Shown here piece by piece: positions 24,272 through 32,839 of a stretch of DNA of 57,939 nucleotides. Location: positions 1 to 57,939 of the forward strand of contig JAZLGC010000087.1 of NCBI GenBank assembly GCA_045616125.1, in the 5' to 3' direction. The notes beneath the pieces were generated by a model. The model was not told where the DNA came from. It saw only the letters and a program-made list of their open reading frames with translations, and did not search any database. Every line of letters begins with the position of its first letter. Positions within the stretch are counted from its first letter, which is position 1. The DNA is from Treponema_I sp045616125 (GTDB taxonomy: Bacteria; Spirochaetota; Spirochaetia; Treponematales; Treponemataceae). Made by a program: the position numbers and the translations under genes.

Positions 24272-25741
24272 ATGATTAAACGTACTGACAGTATCTATGT
24301 TTCACTTCCCAGTGACCGCTATACTCCATTCAGCCTGGCTAAAAAAATCGGTGCCCGGGTAGTTCTTGAAAGTGCCCGTTTCAATATGGGTAAAGAACGC
24401 TATTCCATTCTTATGACAGAAGAAGCATTTCACATCCTGCAGGATGACGATGGAATTGCTTTCATTATTGACGGACGCCGTGTCCCCTTTACCGCCCAGA
24501 CTGCCGAAAGTGCCGGCGGAAAAATCGAAATGATTGCTCCCGGTTCTACGGTTCCCCATACTCCTGATATTCTTGATGCCCTGTTATATGTTGCACAGGA
24601 AAATGAACTGCCAACCAAAGACATACCGGTTCCTGCTTCCGGCGTGGGGTATCTGGGCTACGAATTCTGTGCCCGCTGCGACACCATCACGCTTGCTCCA
24701 CAGACTGACGAACTGAAAATTCCGGAAAGTGAATTCATTGTAGGCCACGTATACATTGTATTTGACCATTTTACTGAAACACTTCATATATTCGGGCTTA
24801 ACTACATTGAACACCAGATTGACCTGAAAAAATCCATTGATACTCTGGTAAAACGTTTGAACGACCTGGACTTCAGCTATCTTTCTGCACCGGAAGAACC
24901 ACAGCCCGTACGTACCATTACTGATCTGGAACAGAGCGAACGGGAGTACAAGGATAAAGTGCTGGCACTGAAAAAGGAAATCATCGCCGGTAACATTTTT
25001 CAGGCTGTTCCCAGTCGCCGTCTGCAGCTGGAATGTGACAACAGTGCCATGGAAATTTACCGCCGTCTGCGCAGTGTTAACCCAAGCCCTTATCTGTTCT
25101 ACATGGACTTTGGAGACCGTCAGCTGGTTGGCTCAAGCCCCGAAAGTCTCGTACGTGTACGCGAAGGGGTTGCATCCATCCGTCCTATTGCCGGCACCCG
25201 CCGCCGCGGTAAGACCCCTGATGAGGATGAAGCATTAAAGGCAGACCTTTTGAATGATCCGAAAGAAAAAAGTGAGCACCTGATGCTGGTAGATCTTGCC
25301 CGCAATGACCTGGGCCGCGTTTGTGAAGCCGGAAGTGTTCAGGTAACCCGCTATATGGACTGCGAATACTTCAGCCACGTTATGCATCTGGTAAGCGACG
25401 TACAGGGAACAGTACGCTCTGATTACAAACAGATTCAGGTACTGCGTTCGGCTTTCCCTGCTGGTACCGTATCCGGCAGCCCGAAAATCTCTGCCATCCA
25501 GATTTTAAGCCGTCTTGAAAAAATCAAACGCCGGTTCTACGCCGGTGCCGTAGGATACCTTCAGACCAACGGCGACCTGGATTTCTGCATCGGCATCCGT
25601 TGTGCCTTAAAGCAGGACAGCACCTGGAGCCTGCAGGCTGGTGGCGGCATTGTGTACGACAGCAACCCTGACCGCGAATGGGAAGAAACCAACGAAAAGT
25701 TAGGAGCCCTGCGCGCCGTAATCGAAGGAGTTAAAAAATGA
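24272..25741 (+). CDS. trpE: Anthranilate synthase component I
   Basis: A 489-residue chorismate-utilising enzyme that, with TrpG, makes anthranilate. The N-terminal tryptophan-feedback region is visible as RVVLESARFNMGKERYSI, and the catalytic C-terminal domain contains GNIFQAVPSRR, IRPIAGTRRRG and SGSPKISA. AGAGGA precedes the start. The stop overlaps the trpGD start by 4 bp (ATGA), so the two subunits are made in balance. Confidence 0.97.
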   Translation: MIKRTDSIYVSLPSDRYTPFSLAKKIGARVVLESARFNMGKERYSILMTEEAFHILQDDDGIAFIIDGRRVPFTAQTAESAGGKIEMIAPGSTVPHTPDILDALLYVAQENELPTKDIPVPASGVGYLGYEFCARCDTITLAPQTDELKIPESEFIVGHVYIVFDHFTETLHIFGLNYIEHQIDLKKSIDTLVKRLNDLDFSYLSAPEEPQPVRTITDLEQSEREYKDKVLALKKEIIAGNIFQAVPSRRLQLECDNSAMEIYRRLRSVNPSPYLFYMDFGDRQLVGSSPESLVRVREGVASIRPIAGTRRRGKTPDEDEALKADLLNDPKEKSEHLMLVDLARNDLGRVCEAGSVQVTRYMDCEYFSHVMHLVSDVQGTVRSDYKQIQVLRSAFPAGTVSGSPKISAIQILSRLEKIKRRFYAGAVGYLQTNGDLDFCIGIRCALKQDSTWSLQAGGGIVYDSNPDREWEETNEKLGALRAVIEGVKK

Positions 25742-27345
25742 TTCTTGTTATTGATAATTATGATAGTTTTACTTACAACGTGGTACAGGCCCTGCAACGC
25801 CTGTCACAGGAAGACGTTACCGTTGTACGCTCAAAAGAAATTACTGTTGCAGAAATAGAAGCCATGAACCCCAGCCGACTGGTTATCAGCCCAGGGCCTG
25901 GAACACCTTCTGAAGCAGGCGTTTCCATTGAGGCTATCAAATACTTTGCCGGAAAAATTCCGATTCTGGGAGTTTGTCTTGGCCACCAGGCCATTGGTGA
26001 AGCTTTTGGTGCCAAAATCGTACAGGCAAAATATATCCGCCACGGTGTTGTAGAAGAAATGAAGACTGACGGCCGCGGTATTTTCCGCATCATTGGTAAA
26101 TCAGGCAGTTTTACCCGGTACCACTCACTGGTCATTGATGAATCAACCTTAAGCGACGATTTTGAAATTACAGCCCGTGCCCAGGATGGCGACATTATGG
26201 GTATCCGCCACAAAACCCTGTGTATTGAAGGTGTGCAGTTCCATCCGGAATCCATTGCCAGTAAAGCAGGCGATGACATTTTCCGCGCATTCCTGAACTA
26301 CCGCCGTGATAACCTGCCGGTAAATGACCTTCTGAATACCATTATCTCTGGTACCGACTTAACAGAAGACCAGGCAGCACGCTTTATGGACAACCTGGCA
26401 GACGGTACCCTGGATGAACGCATTACCGCTGCCGTTCTGACCGGTCTTGCCTGCAAAAAACCGGCAGTAAGCGAGATTGTCGGCTTTGCAAAAGCGCTGC
26501 TGAAAGTTAAAAAACCGCTGCCGGTTGAATTCCACGACAATGCAGAAATTGTCGGTACCGGTGGTGACGGCAAAGGATCGTTCAACATTTCTTCCCTTTC
26601 TGCCATGGTAGCCTCTAGTTGCGGCGTTACCGTTACCAAACACGGTAACCGTGCCGTAAGCTCCAAATCAGGCTCTGCAGACTTTTATGAATCGCTGGGC
26701 ATCGACATTATGGCAAGCCCGGAAAAAACCTGCGAACTGGTTAACAGAAGCGGTTTCGGATTCCTGATGGCTACGGTATACCATTCGGCCATGCGTTTTG
26801 CAGCCCCAGTCCGGAAAGCCCTGGGCATCAAAACCATCATGAACATTATGGGCCCCCTTTTGAACCCGGCCAATGCAGAATACGAGCTTTTAGGTGTTTA
26901 TTCCATGGACCTGCTTGAAACATACGCCCATGCCGCAAAACAGCTGGGTGCCAAACGGGTACTGGTAATTGCCAGCGAAGACGGCTACGACGAAATTTCG
27001 CCCTGTGCCATTACCCACGCTTATCAGATTAACTCTGACGGTAAAGAATACTCGTACACCATTGATCCGGCAAAATTCGGTCTTACCGGCATGGATGAAA
27101 CCGAGCTGTACGGCGGCAACGGAAAAGAAAACGCCCAGCTGGCCCTTGATGTGCTGAACGGCGGCGGACGCCCCACCATTAAGGCTGCAGTCTGCCTGAA
27201 TGCCGGAGCCCTGCTGTACATCAGCGGTAAGGCCAAAACCTTGAAAGACGGTTACGACATGGCAAAAGATTCCATTGAAAGCGGAAAAGCCCTGGCAAAA
27301 CTGAACGAAATTGTGGCCTGTTCAAAAGAGATCAGTGCCGCATGA
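25738..27345 (+). CDS. trpGD: Fused anthranilate synthase glutaminase and anthranilate phosphoribosyltransferase
   Basis: A 535-residue bifunctional protein. Residues 1-190 are a class I glutamine amidotransferase (nucleophile in GVCLGHQAI, histidine/glutamate in GVQFHPES). Residues about 195-535 are TrpD (GTGGDGKGSFNIS phosphoribosyl-diphosphate loop, KHGNRAVSS). It supplies ammonia to TrpE and then transfers the phosphoribosyl group to anthranilate. Its stop overlaps the trpCF start by 4 bp. TrpGD fusions also occur in enterobacteria. Confidence 0.97.
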   Translation: MILVIDNYDSFTYNVVQALQRLSQEDVTVVRSKEITVAEIEAMNPSRLVISPGPGTPSEAGVSIEAIKYFAGKIPILGVCLGHQAIGEAFGAKIVQAKYIRHGVVEEMKTDGRGIFRIIGKSGSFTRYHSLVIDESTLSDDFEITARAQDGDIMGIRHKTLCIEGVQFHPESIASKAGDDIFRAFLNYRRDNLPVNDLLNTIISGTDLTEDQAARFMDNLADGTLDERITAAVLTGLACKKPAVSEIVGFAKALLKVKKPLPVEFHDNAEIVGTGGDGKGSFNISSLSAMVASSCGVTVTKHGNRAVSSKSGSADFYESLGIDIMASPEKTCELVNRSGFGFLMATVYHSAMRFAAPVRKALGIKTIMNIMGPLLNPANAEYELLGVYSMDLLETYAHAAKQLGAKRVLVIASEDGYDEISPCAITHAYQINSDGKEYSYTIDPAKFGLTGMDETELYGGNGKENAQLALDVLNGGGRPTIKAAVCLNAGALLYISGKAKTLKDGYDMAKDSIESGKALAKLNEIVACSKEISAA

Positions 27346-28862
27346 ATATCCTTGATACCATCGTAGAACGACGGAAGGAAGATCTGGAAGCACGGGGACT
27401 GGAAATGGGATTTTCTGTCCCTGCAGAGCGAAAGCGGGCTGTGGTGCCGTTCCTGCCGCAGAAAGGTGTTATTCTTGAAGTAAAGCGGGCAAGTCCCAGT
27501 AAGGGGGATATTGCTCCGGATCTGGATTCTGCCGCTACGGCAGTAAGTTATGTTGCAGCCGGAGCCGCAGCAATTTCTGTTCTGACGGAAGAACACTGGT
27601 TCAAAGGCAGTCTGAAAGACCTGCTGGCTGTGACAGAGGCCGTAGGCACCAAAGCAGCAGTGTTACGAAAAGACTTTCTGATTCACGAAGATGAAATTGA
27701 TGTAGCATACCGCTGCGGAGCTGATGCGGTCCTTCTTATTGCACGGATTCTTGATGACCAGAGGATTGTTGCCATGGCTCAGCGCTGCCGGGACCTGAGC
27801 ATTACAGCCCTGGTAGAGCTGAAACTGGCTGAGGATATTGAAAAACTCAAGTTAGTGGCCGCTGCGGTTCCTGCAGAAACCATTGTGTGCGGTGTAAACT
27901 GCCGGGATTTGTCAAACTTTTCCATTGACCTGCTTTCTCCAAGCCGCGTTCTGGGTAAGATTCAGGCTATTCTGGGTTCTGATGCCCGGGTAGTATTTGA
28001 AAGCGGCATCCGTACCCCGGAAGCAGCAGATTTTGCAGGCTCCCTGGGATTTTCCGGCCTCCTTCTGGGAGAAGCTGCCGCACGGAATCCAAAAGAGGCC
28101 AGTGCTCTGGTTAAAGGCTTTGTTGACGGAAAGTCTTCTGAGCACTCACGGTTCTTTGAAGAACTGGTTACTGAAGGCCAATTGAGCAATGCCGCCATGG
28201 CAGAACGGAACGGGCCGCTGGTTAAAGTATGCGGGCTTACCAGCATTGAAGACGCCCGTCTGGCAGCCGGTTACGGTGCAGACTTTTTAGGATTCATCTT
28301 CTGCAGCAGAAGCCCGAGGAACGTTACATGCCTGATTTCTGCCATGAAAGCAGATATTGTGGAACTGCGGAAACAGACCGGCGTGAAAGCCATGGCAGTC
28401 ATTACGGAAACCGACAGCGAAGAAGGTATGCTGGCAATTCAGCTGCAGAAAGAAGGCGTGTTTGACGCCATTCAGGTACATGGCTATGAAACAGCCCTAG
28501 CCTATCTGGCAGACGAAACACTTCGGCACCTGCCCCACTACTGCGCCGTTCCTGTTCGGGAAGAAGCAGACTTACAGAAACTGGAAACACTCCGGAAACT
28601 GGGAGAACCCAGAATTCTGGTGGATGCAAAAGTTGACGGTCTTTTGGGTGGTACCGGCGTCCGGGTAGAGGATAATCTGGTAGCAGCAGTTGCAGCCAAG
28701 CAGAAATTGTGGCTTGCCGGCGGACTGACACCGGAAAACGTGGCAGAAGCTATTGCCGGCTGCAAACCTGAACTGATTGATGTTTCCAGCGGACTGGAAA
28801 AAGAACCGGGTGTAAAAGACCCTGAGAAAATACAAAAACTGTTTGCTGCCCTAAAGAAGTAA
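27342..28862 (+). CDS. trpCF: Fused indole-3-glycerol phosphate synthase and phosphoribosylanthranilate isomerase
   Basis: A 506-residue bifunctional enzyme. Residues 1-260 are TrpC (EVKRASPSKGDI; VLRKDFLIHEDEI; VNCRDL), and from about residue 292 TrpF begins with KVCGLTSIEDARLAAGYGAD. A linker of about 30 residues joins the two barrels. Activity order in the pathway is TrpF then TrpC. It follows trpGD with a 4-bp overlap and precedes trpB by 25 bp. Confidence 0.96.
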   Translation: MNILDTIVERRKEDLEARGLEMGFSVPAERKRAVVPFLPQKGVILEVKRASPSKGDIAPDLDSAATAVSYVAAGAAAISVLTEEHWFKGSLKDLLAVTEAVGTKAAVLRKDFLIHEDEIDVAYRCGADAVLLIARILDDQRIVAMAQRCRDLSITALVELKLAEDIEKLKLVAAAVPAETIVCGVNCRDLSNFSIDLLSPSRVLGKIQAILGSDARVVFESGIRTPEAADFAGSLGFSGLLLGEAAARNPKEASALVKGFVDGKSSEHSRFFEELVTEGQLSNAAMAERNGPLVKVCGLTSIEDARLAAGYGADFLGFIFCSRSPRNVTCLISAMKADIVELRKQTGVKAMAVITETDSEEGMLAIQLQKEGVFDAIQVHGYETALAYLADETLRHLPHYCAVPVREEADLQKLETLRKLGEPRILVDAKVDGLLGGTGVRVEDNLVAAVAAKQKLWLAGGLTPENVAEAIAGCKPELIDVSSGLEKEPGVKDPEKIQKLFAALKK

Positions 28863-28887
28863 CGGAAGCAGCACCTGGAGATATACC

Positions 28888-30156
28888 ATGAACTATTCAA
28901 CTGACGGCTTTTTTGACAATTACGGCGGTAAATACGTAGCAGAAGTGCTCCGCCGCCCTCTTGATGAACTGGAAGTTGCCTTCAAGAAATACATGAATGA
29001 CAAAGACTTTCTGGAAGAACTGGCTGTTATCCGGCGGGATTACATCGGCCGCGAAACACCGCTGTACTTTGCCCCCACGGCAACAGAACTTCTGGGCGGC
29101 GCTCAGATTTACATCAAACTGGAAGGTCTTGCCAACACCGGCGCCCATAAAATCAACAACGCCATCGGCCAGTGTCTTCTGGCAAAACGCATGGGTAAAA
29201 AACGCATCATTGCAGAAACCGGCGCCGGACAGCACGGACTTGCAACCGCCGCTGCCTGCGCAAAACTGGGACTGGACTGTACCATCTACATGGGCGAAAT
29301 TGACGTAAAGCGCCAGCAGCCCAACGTAGCCACCATGGAAATGTACGGGGCAAAAGTGCATGCCGTAAAATCAGGCAGCCGCACCTTAAAGGATGCCGTA
29401 AACGAAGCCATGCGTGACTGGGCCGCTCATCCGGACACAACCCACTACGTACTGGGTTCTGCCCTTGGCCCCGCACCCTTCCCGGATATTGTCCGCGAAT
29501 TCCAGAGCGTTATCGGCTATGAAGTTAAACAGCAGTGCAAGGACCGGGGCATCGACATTGGTGCCATGGTTGCCTGTGTTGGTGGCGGATCCAATGCCAT
29601 CGGATTTTTCTCGCCCTTCATCAATGAAACTGAACCGCGTCTTATCGGCGCAGAAGCCGGCGGTATCGGTCCCGGTGTTGGTGAAAACGCCAGCCGCATG
29701 ACCAGCAATGCCAGCCGCGAAGGTATTGTACAAGGCTACAAGAGCCGCTTCCTGCTGGATGATGACGGACAGGCCCTGCCTACCCGTTCCATCAGCGCCG
29801 GTCTTGATTACATGGGTATCGGACCGCAGCTGGCAGCGCTGGGAGCCAGTGGCCGCATTGAGTTTACGTCCATTCTTGATAAAGAAGCGCTGGAAGCCAT
29901 TCAGTTCTTTGCCCGGAACGAAGGCGTTCTCTTTGCCATGGAAAGTGCCCATGCCGGCGCTGCTGCCATGAAGATTGCAAAGGAGCTGCCAAAAGATAAG
30001 GCCATCATCATCAACATGAGTGGCCGCGGTGACAAGGACCTGTTCATTACCAGTCCTGAGTTCCGCAAGCAGGAATGGATAGACTTTCTGAAGGCTGAAG
30101 TTGAACGCCTTGAAAGCGACAGCGAAATTCATAGCTCGAAGATTATGGAAAACTAA
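28888..30156 (+). CDS. trpB: Tryptophan synthase beta chain
   Basis: A 422-residue PLP enzyme that joins indole to serine. The PLP lysine is in GAHKINNAIGQ, with AETGAGQHG and the phosphate-binding GGGSNAIG all present. It is a TrpB1-type enzyme that pairs with TrpA, whose gene lies 14 bp downstream. A 20-residue C-terminal extension is acidic and unremarkable. Confidence 0.97.
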   Translation: MNYSTDGFFDNYGGKYVAEVLRRPLDELEVAFKKYMNDKDFLEELAVIRRDYIGRETPLYFAPTATELLGGAQIYIKLEGLANTGAHKINNAIGQCLLAKRMGKKRIIAETGAGQHGLATAAACAKLGLDCTIYMGEIDVKRQQPNVATMEMYGAKVHAVKSGSRTLKDAVNEAMRDWAAHPDTTHYVLGSALGPAPFPDIVREFQSVIGYEVKQQCKDRGIDIGAMVACVGGGSNAIGFFSPFINETEPRLIGAEAGGIGPGVGENASRMTSNASREGIVQGYKSRFLLDDDGQALPTRSISAGLDYMGIGPQLAALGASGRIEFTSILDKEALEAIQFFARNEGVLFAMESAHAGAAAMKIAKELPKDKAIIINMSGRGDKDLFITSPEFRKQEWIDFLKAEVERLESDSEIHSSKIMEN

Positions 30157-30170
30157 AGAAGGAACTATTT

Positions 30171-30926
30171 ATGGAGAAGATAAAACTGATGAGTCATCTG
30201 GTAGCCGGCTTCCCCACCGACGACCTTTCGCTGGCTGCTGCACGTGCACTGGTAGCCGGTGGCGCCGATATTCTTGAAATCCAGCTGCCTTTCAGCGACC
30301 CAAGCGCCGACGGTCCTGCCATTCAGGACGCCTGTACCACCGTTCTGGAACGGAAATACCGCACGGCTGACGGACTGGCATTCATTGAAAAACTACATGC
30401 AGAGTTTCCTGATACCACCATTTACCTGATGAGTTACGGCAGCCTTATTTACACGCCCGGCATTGAAAACTTCTGCAAAAAAGCAGCTGCCGTCGGGGTA
30501 AAAGGCATGATTATTCCGGACCTGCCCTTTGATCACGATGAAGGGTTAACGGTAGCCTGTAAGGCCAACGGCATGGTAAACATTCCGGTAGCAGCCCCCA
30601 GCATGAGCGATGAACGCCTGGCAAAACTGGCCAATGCCGGATTCCCCTATATTTACGCCGCCCTCCGCGCCGGTATTACAGGAACCAACACTACCATTGA
30701 CCAGAGCACCCTGGACTTTCTGAAAAAAGTGGGAGCCGGCGGCAGCAAGGTCTACGGCGGATTCGGTATTTCCAACGGTGAGCAGAGTAACGCACTGGCA
30801 TCCTACGTAGAAGCCGTTGTTGCAGGTTCTGTCTTTGTCCGCATCATCAGCGAAAATAAAGCAAACACTGCTACTCTGGCCGCAAAGGTTACTGAAAAAG
30901 CACGGGAAATTACCACCCTCAGATAA
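30171..30926 (+). CDS. trpA: Tryptophan synthase alpha chain
   Basis: A 251-residue TIM-barrel enzyme that cleaves indole-3-glycerol phosphate. The catalytic Glu is in ILEIQLPFSDPSADGP, the other catalytic acid in IIPDLPFD, and phosphate is bound by GGFGIS. The barrel is complete though slightly shorter than E. coli TrpA. Last gene of the trp operon, followed by a terminator. Confidence 0.95.
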   Translation: MEKIKLMSHLVAGFPTDDLSLAAARALVAGGADILEIQLPFSDPSADGPAIQDACTTVLERKYRTADGLAFIEKLHAEFPDTTIYLMSYGSLIYTPGIENFCKKAAAVGVKGMIIPDLPFDHDEGLTVACKANGMVNIPVAAPSMSDERLAKLANAGFPYIYAALRAGITGTNTTIDQSTLDFLKKVGAGGSKVYGGFGISNGEQSNALASYVEAVVAGSVFVRIISENKANTATLAAKVTEKAREITTLR

Positions 30927-30932
30927 CTGATG

Positions 30933-30960
30933 GCACCTGTCACACGGCAGGTGCTTTATT
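30933..30960 (+). terminator. trp operon terminator
   Basis: GCACCTG (30933-30939) pairs with CAGGTGC (30948-30954), loop TCACACGG, followed by TTTATT. It starts six bases after the trpA stop. Confidence 0.85.
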
Positions 30961-30975
30961 AAAAAGAACACAAAA

Positions 30976-31803
30976 CTATTCGTTTCTTGTTACCAAAAGC
31001 TGACTAATCCATTTTTTTACAATCTGGGTTTCAAGTGGCATGGATTGCGTTTCTGTCGTGATAAATAATGTACGTCCAATGATATAACCGTCTTTTATGT
31101 AATCCTTGATTTTCAAGTGATTTTTCGTTGCATATTCTTTATCATCCAGCAACCCGAGATGTTCCCAGATGACAATCTGTCGATGTCTGAAATCCAGAAT
31201 AGTAAAATCCGGATACAAAGTTCGTTCTTTCAAACGAAGCGCACATTCGTACCGATAGGGAATTCCTGCATCATACAGCATATCTGCAATTATTTTCTCA
31301 GATTTAGAGCGAACTGAGTCCCCCTTCTTAGTCTCATATTTTTTGTCTTCCGGTGCGTACGTATTCTGGACATAGGCTTCTGAATTCCAATGTGCAACGT
31401 ATTCTGATTCTGACATGATTATCGGAGAAATCAGATCCCGACGGCTTTGAGGAGTACTGCAGACCTCTGCAAGCGAAATATCCGGAAGTAATTGCAGACA
31501 TTGCTGCAATCCAGCTCTCCATTGTTTCGCATTATTCAACAATTTCTCTTCATATTGGTGCTGTGCAACTTTCTTCGCCAGTTCCATCTCATTTTTTTTC
31601 AGATAGCGACCTTTCGTATCACCCTTTTTCGTAATATAAAAGTATTCAGGTCTATTCTTGCCATTTGCAATGCGGAGATGCCCGGTAATTCTTGATCTTG
31701 CCAAAGACTTCTCTGTCTCTGCAATTATCTGCTTTGTCTTCTCAAGTTCACTTTTAAGGAACTGACGTAATTCATCAGTACACGGATAATTATTGAAATT
31801 CAT
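30976..31803 (-). CDS. Predicted PD-(D/E)XK-fold nuclease, unknown family
   Basis: A 275-residue protein on the opposite strand from trpA, ending 49 bp from it. The N-terminal half (residues 1-115) is a charged helix-rich region. The C-terminal half carries a restriction-like fold: RSKSEKIIADMLYDAGIPYRYE, then LYPDFTILD, then IVIWEHLG. These supply an early Glu, Asp in PDFT and Glu in WEH, the order of a PD-(D/E)XK centre with His in place of the usual Lys. No signal peptide. Upstream (98 bp) is array B. No ribosome site is seen, and TAAATA lies six bases before ATG. Likely an accessory or defence nuclease. Confidence 0.7.
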   Translation of the reverse strand: MNFNNYPCTDELRQFLKSELEKTKQIIAETEKSLARSRITGHLRIANGKNRPEYFYITKKGDTKGRYLKKNEMELAKKVAQHQYEEKLLNNAKQWRAGLQQCLQLLPDISLAEVCSTPQSRRDLISPIIMSESEYVAHWNSEAYVQNTYAPEDKKYETKKGDSVRSKSEKIIADMLYDAGIPYRYECALRLKERTLYPDFTILDFRHRQIVIWEHLGLLDDKEYATKNHLKIKDYIKDGYIIGRTLFITTETQSMPLETQIVKKWISQLLVTRNE

Positions 31804-31900
31804 ACACTATATTTATTGCAGCAAAACTGAACATTTCTGCCATTTTTTTGCTATAAAACTCATATTTTTTTGTACTTATACTGATTACCGGCACTGATAT

Positions 31901-32153
31901 CTTATAAGGATTGGCAATATCACCTTTTTATAAGGTTTTTCAGAGCTGTCTCTGATTTTTTTCCTGATAATTTTTAAGTTGCATTATTTTTATAAGACGC
32001 CAAAACCTGATTTTCTGGTTCACCAAAAGGTTTTGCAAACAAAATGAGATTTTTCATCTTATAAGAACAGGCCTTGCATTCTTTTATAAGATTAAAACCT
32101 TCAACGACCTTCATTTTTCCTTATAAGCACCACCACTCAGCCGTCTTTATAAG
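31901..32153. repeat. CTTATAAG box array B (same plan as array A)
   Basis: The gap 31804-32201 has no gene. Boxes start at 31901, 31927, 31964 (degenerate CTGATAAT), 31989, 32058, 32083, 32120 and 32146: spacings 26, 37, 25, 69, 25, 37, 26, that is within 1 bp of array A throughout. Units are box-18-box, box-17-box, box-17-box, box-18-box with linkers 29, 61 and 29. An additional weak box CTTATACT starts at 31875, again 26 bp before the first. The spacers share no obvious sequence with array A. Confidence 0.85.
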
Positions 32154-32201
32154 CTTTTTTGTAAACAGCACTCCATGTATTCACTTTTGTAAGATGTTTC
32201 G

Positions 32202-32702
32202 CTGCTATTTTTCCATATTTTTTTACGGACATCGTCTTTTTTTATAGCAAGTATTTTTTTGCTTACCAGCTGCAATCCCATTCCTACCGGAAAGATTCCA
32301 GATACTCCCGTTGATGATGGTAGTATGCTTATTGGGACTTGGAAACAGATAGACCGCCCCGTTGGTGAGGGAGGTACTTACTATCAAGGTAATCATTATT
32401 TTTCTACAGCATATGCTGACGAAACCTATGTCTTCCATTCCAATATGACATTTTCACACACCATAATAGGAACTGTCAGAAAATTTTACAGTGATGAAAA
32501 AAGATTGCACGAAATTGAGCTGCCAGAATACGAAAATTCAACAGTTAATTACTTTGCAGGTGAGTCTGGAACTTTTACGTATACCCACCGTCTTGTTAAC
32601 AATGAATTACAATACTATGAACCATTCTGGTCAGAGGATTATAAATTTATTGATTCATCATTAGCTATTCTGGGAGACATTGAAATCTTTTCAAAACAAT
32701 AA
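32202..32702 (+). pseudogene. Lipocalin-like lipoprotein lacking a start codon
   Basis: The open frame reads FFIASIFLLTSCNPIPTG from about 32238, a good lipoprotein signal core with lipobox LTSC, followed by GTWKQIDRPVGEG and a beta-rich 130-residue domain resembling lipocalin-like lipoproteins. No ATG or GTG lies between the signal and the upstream stop at 32190; a TTG at 32259 would remove the signal, and a CTG at 32202 is the only other weak option. The inverted TGTCCGTAAAAA tip (32220-32231) sits where the start should be, so a repeat element probably replaced the 5' end. The rest of the frame is intact. Confidence 0.6.
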
Positions 32703-32757
32703 AATAGTTCAGACGATACTCTAGTTATAACATTTTGTTAGCAGTATAAACGTATAG

Positions 32758-32795
32758 AAAAGTCCGAATTCCATGAGAATACGGGCTTTTTTTTT
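32758..32795 (+). terminator. Terminator after the lipoprotein frame
   Basis: AAAAGTCCGAATTC pairs imperfectly with GAATACGGGCTTTT around a short loop, followed by nine T residues, 55 bp after the lipoprotein stop. Confidence 0.65.
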
Positions 32796-32839
32796 GCTAT
32801 AGTGTCGAAACAGTTTACTTATAATGAGGAGGATTTTCC

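Noticed and set aside
31901..32153. Integron attC sites
   Set aside because: No RYYYAAC/GTTRRRY core boxes and no integrase gene; box palindromes are perfect rather than imperfect.
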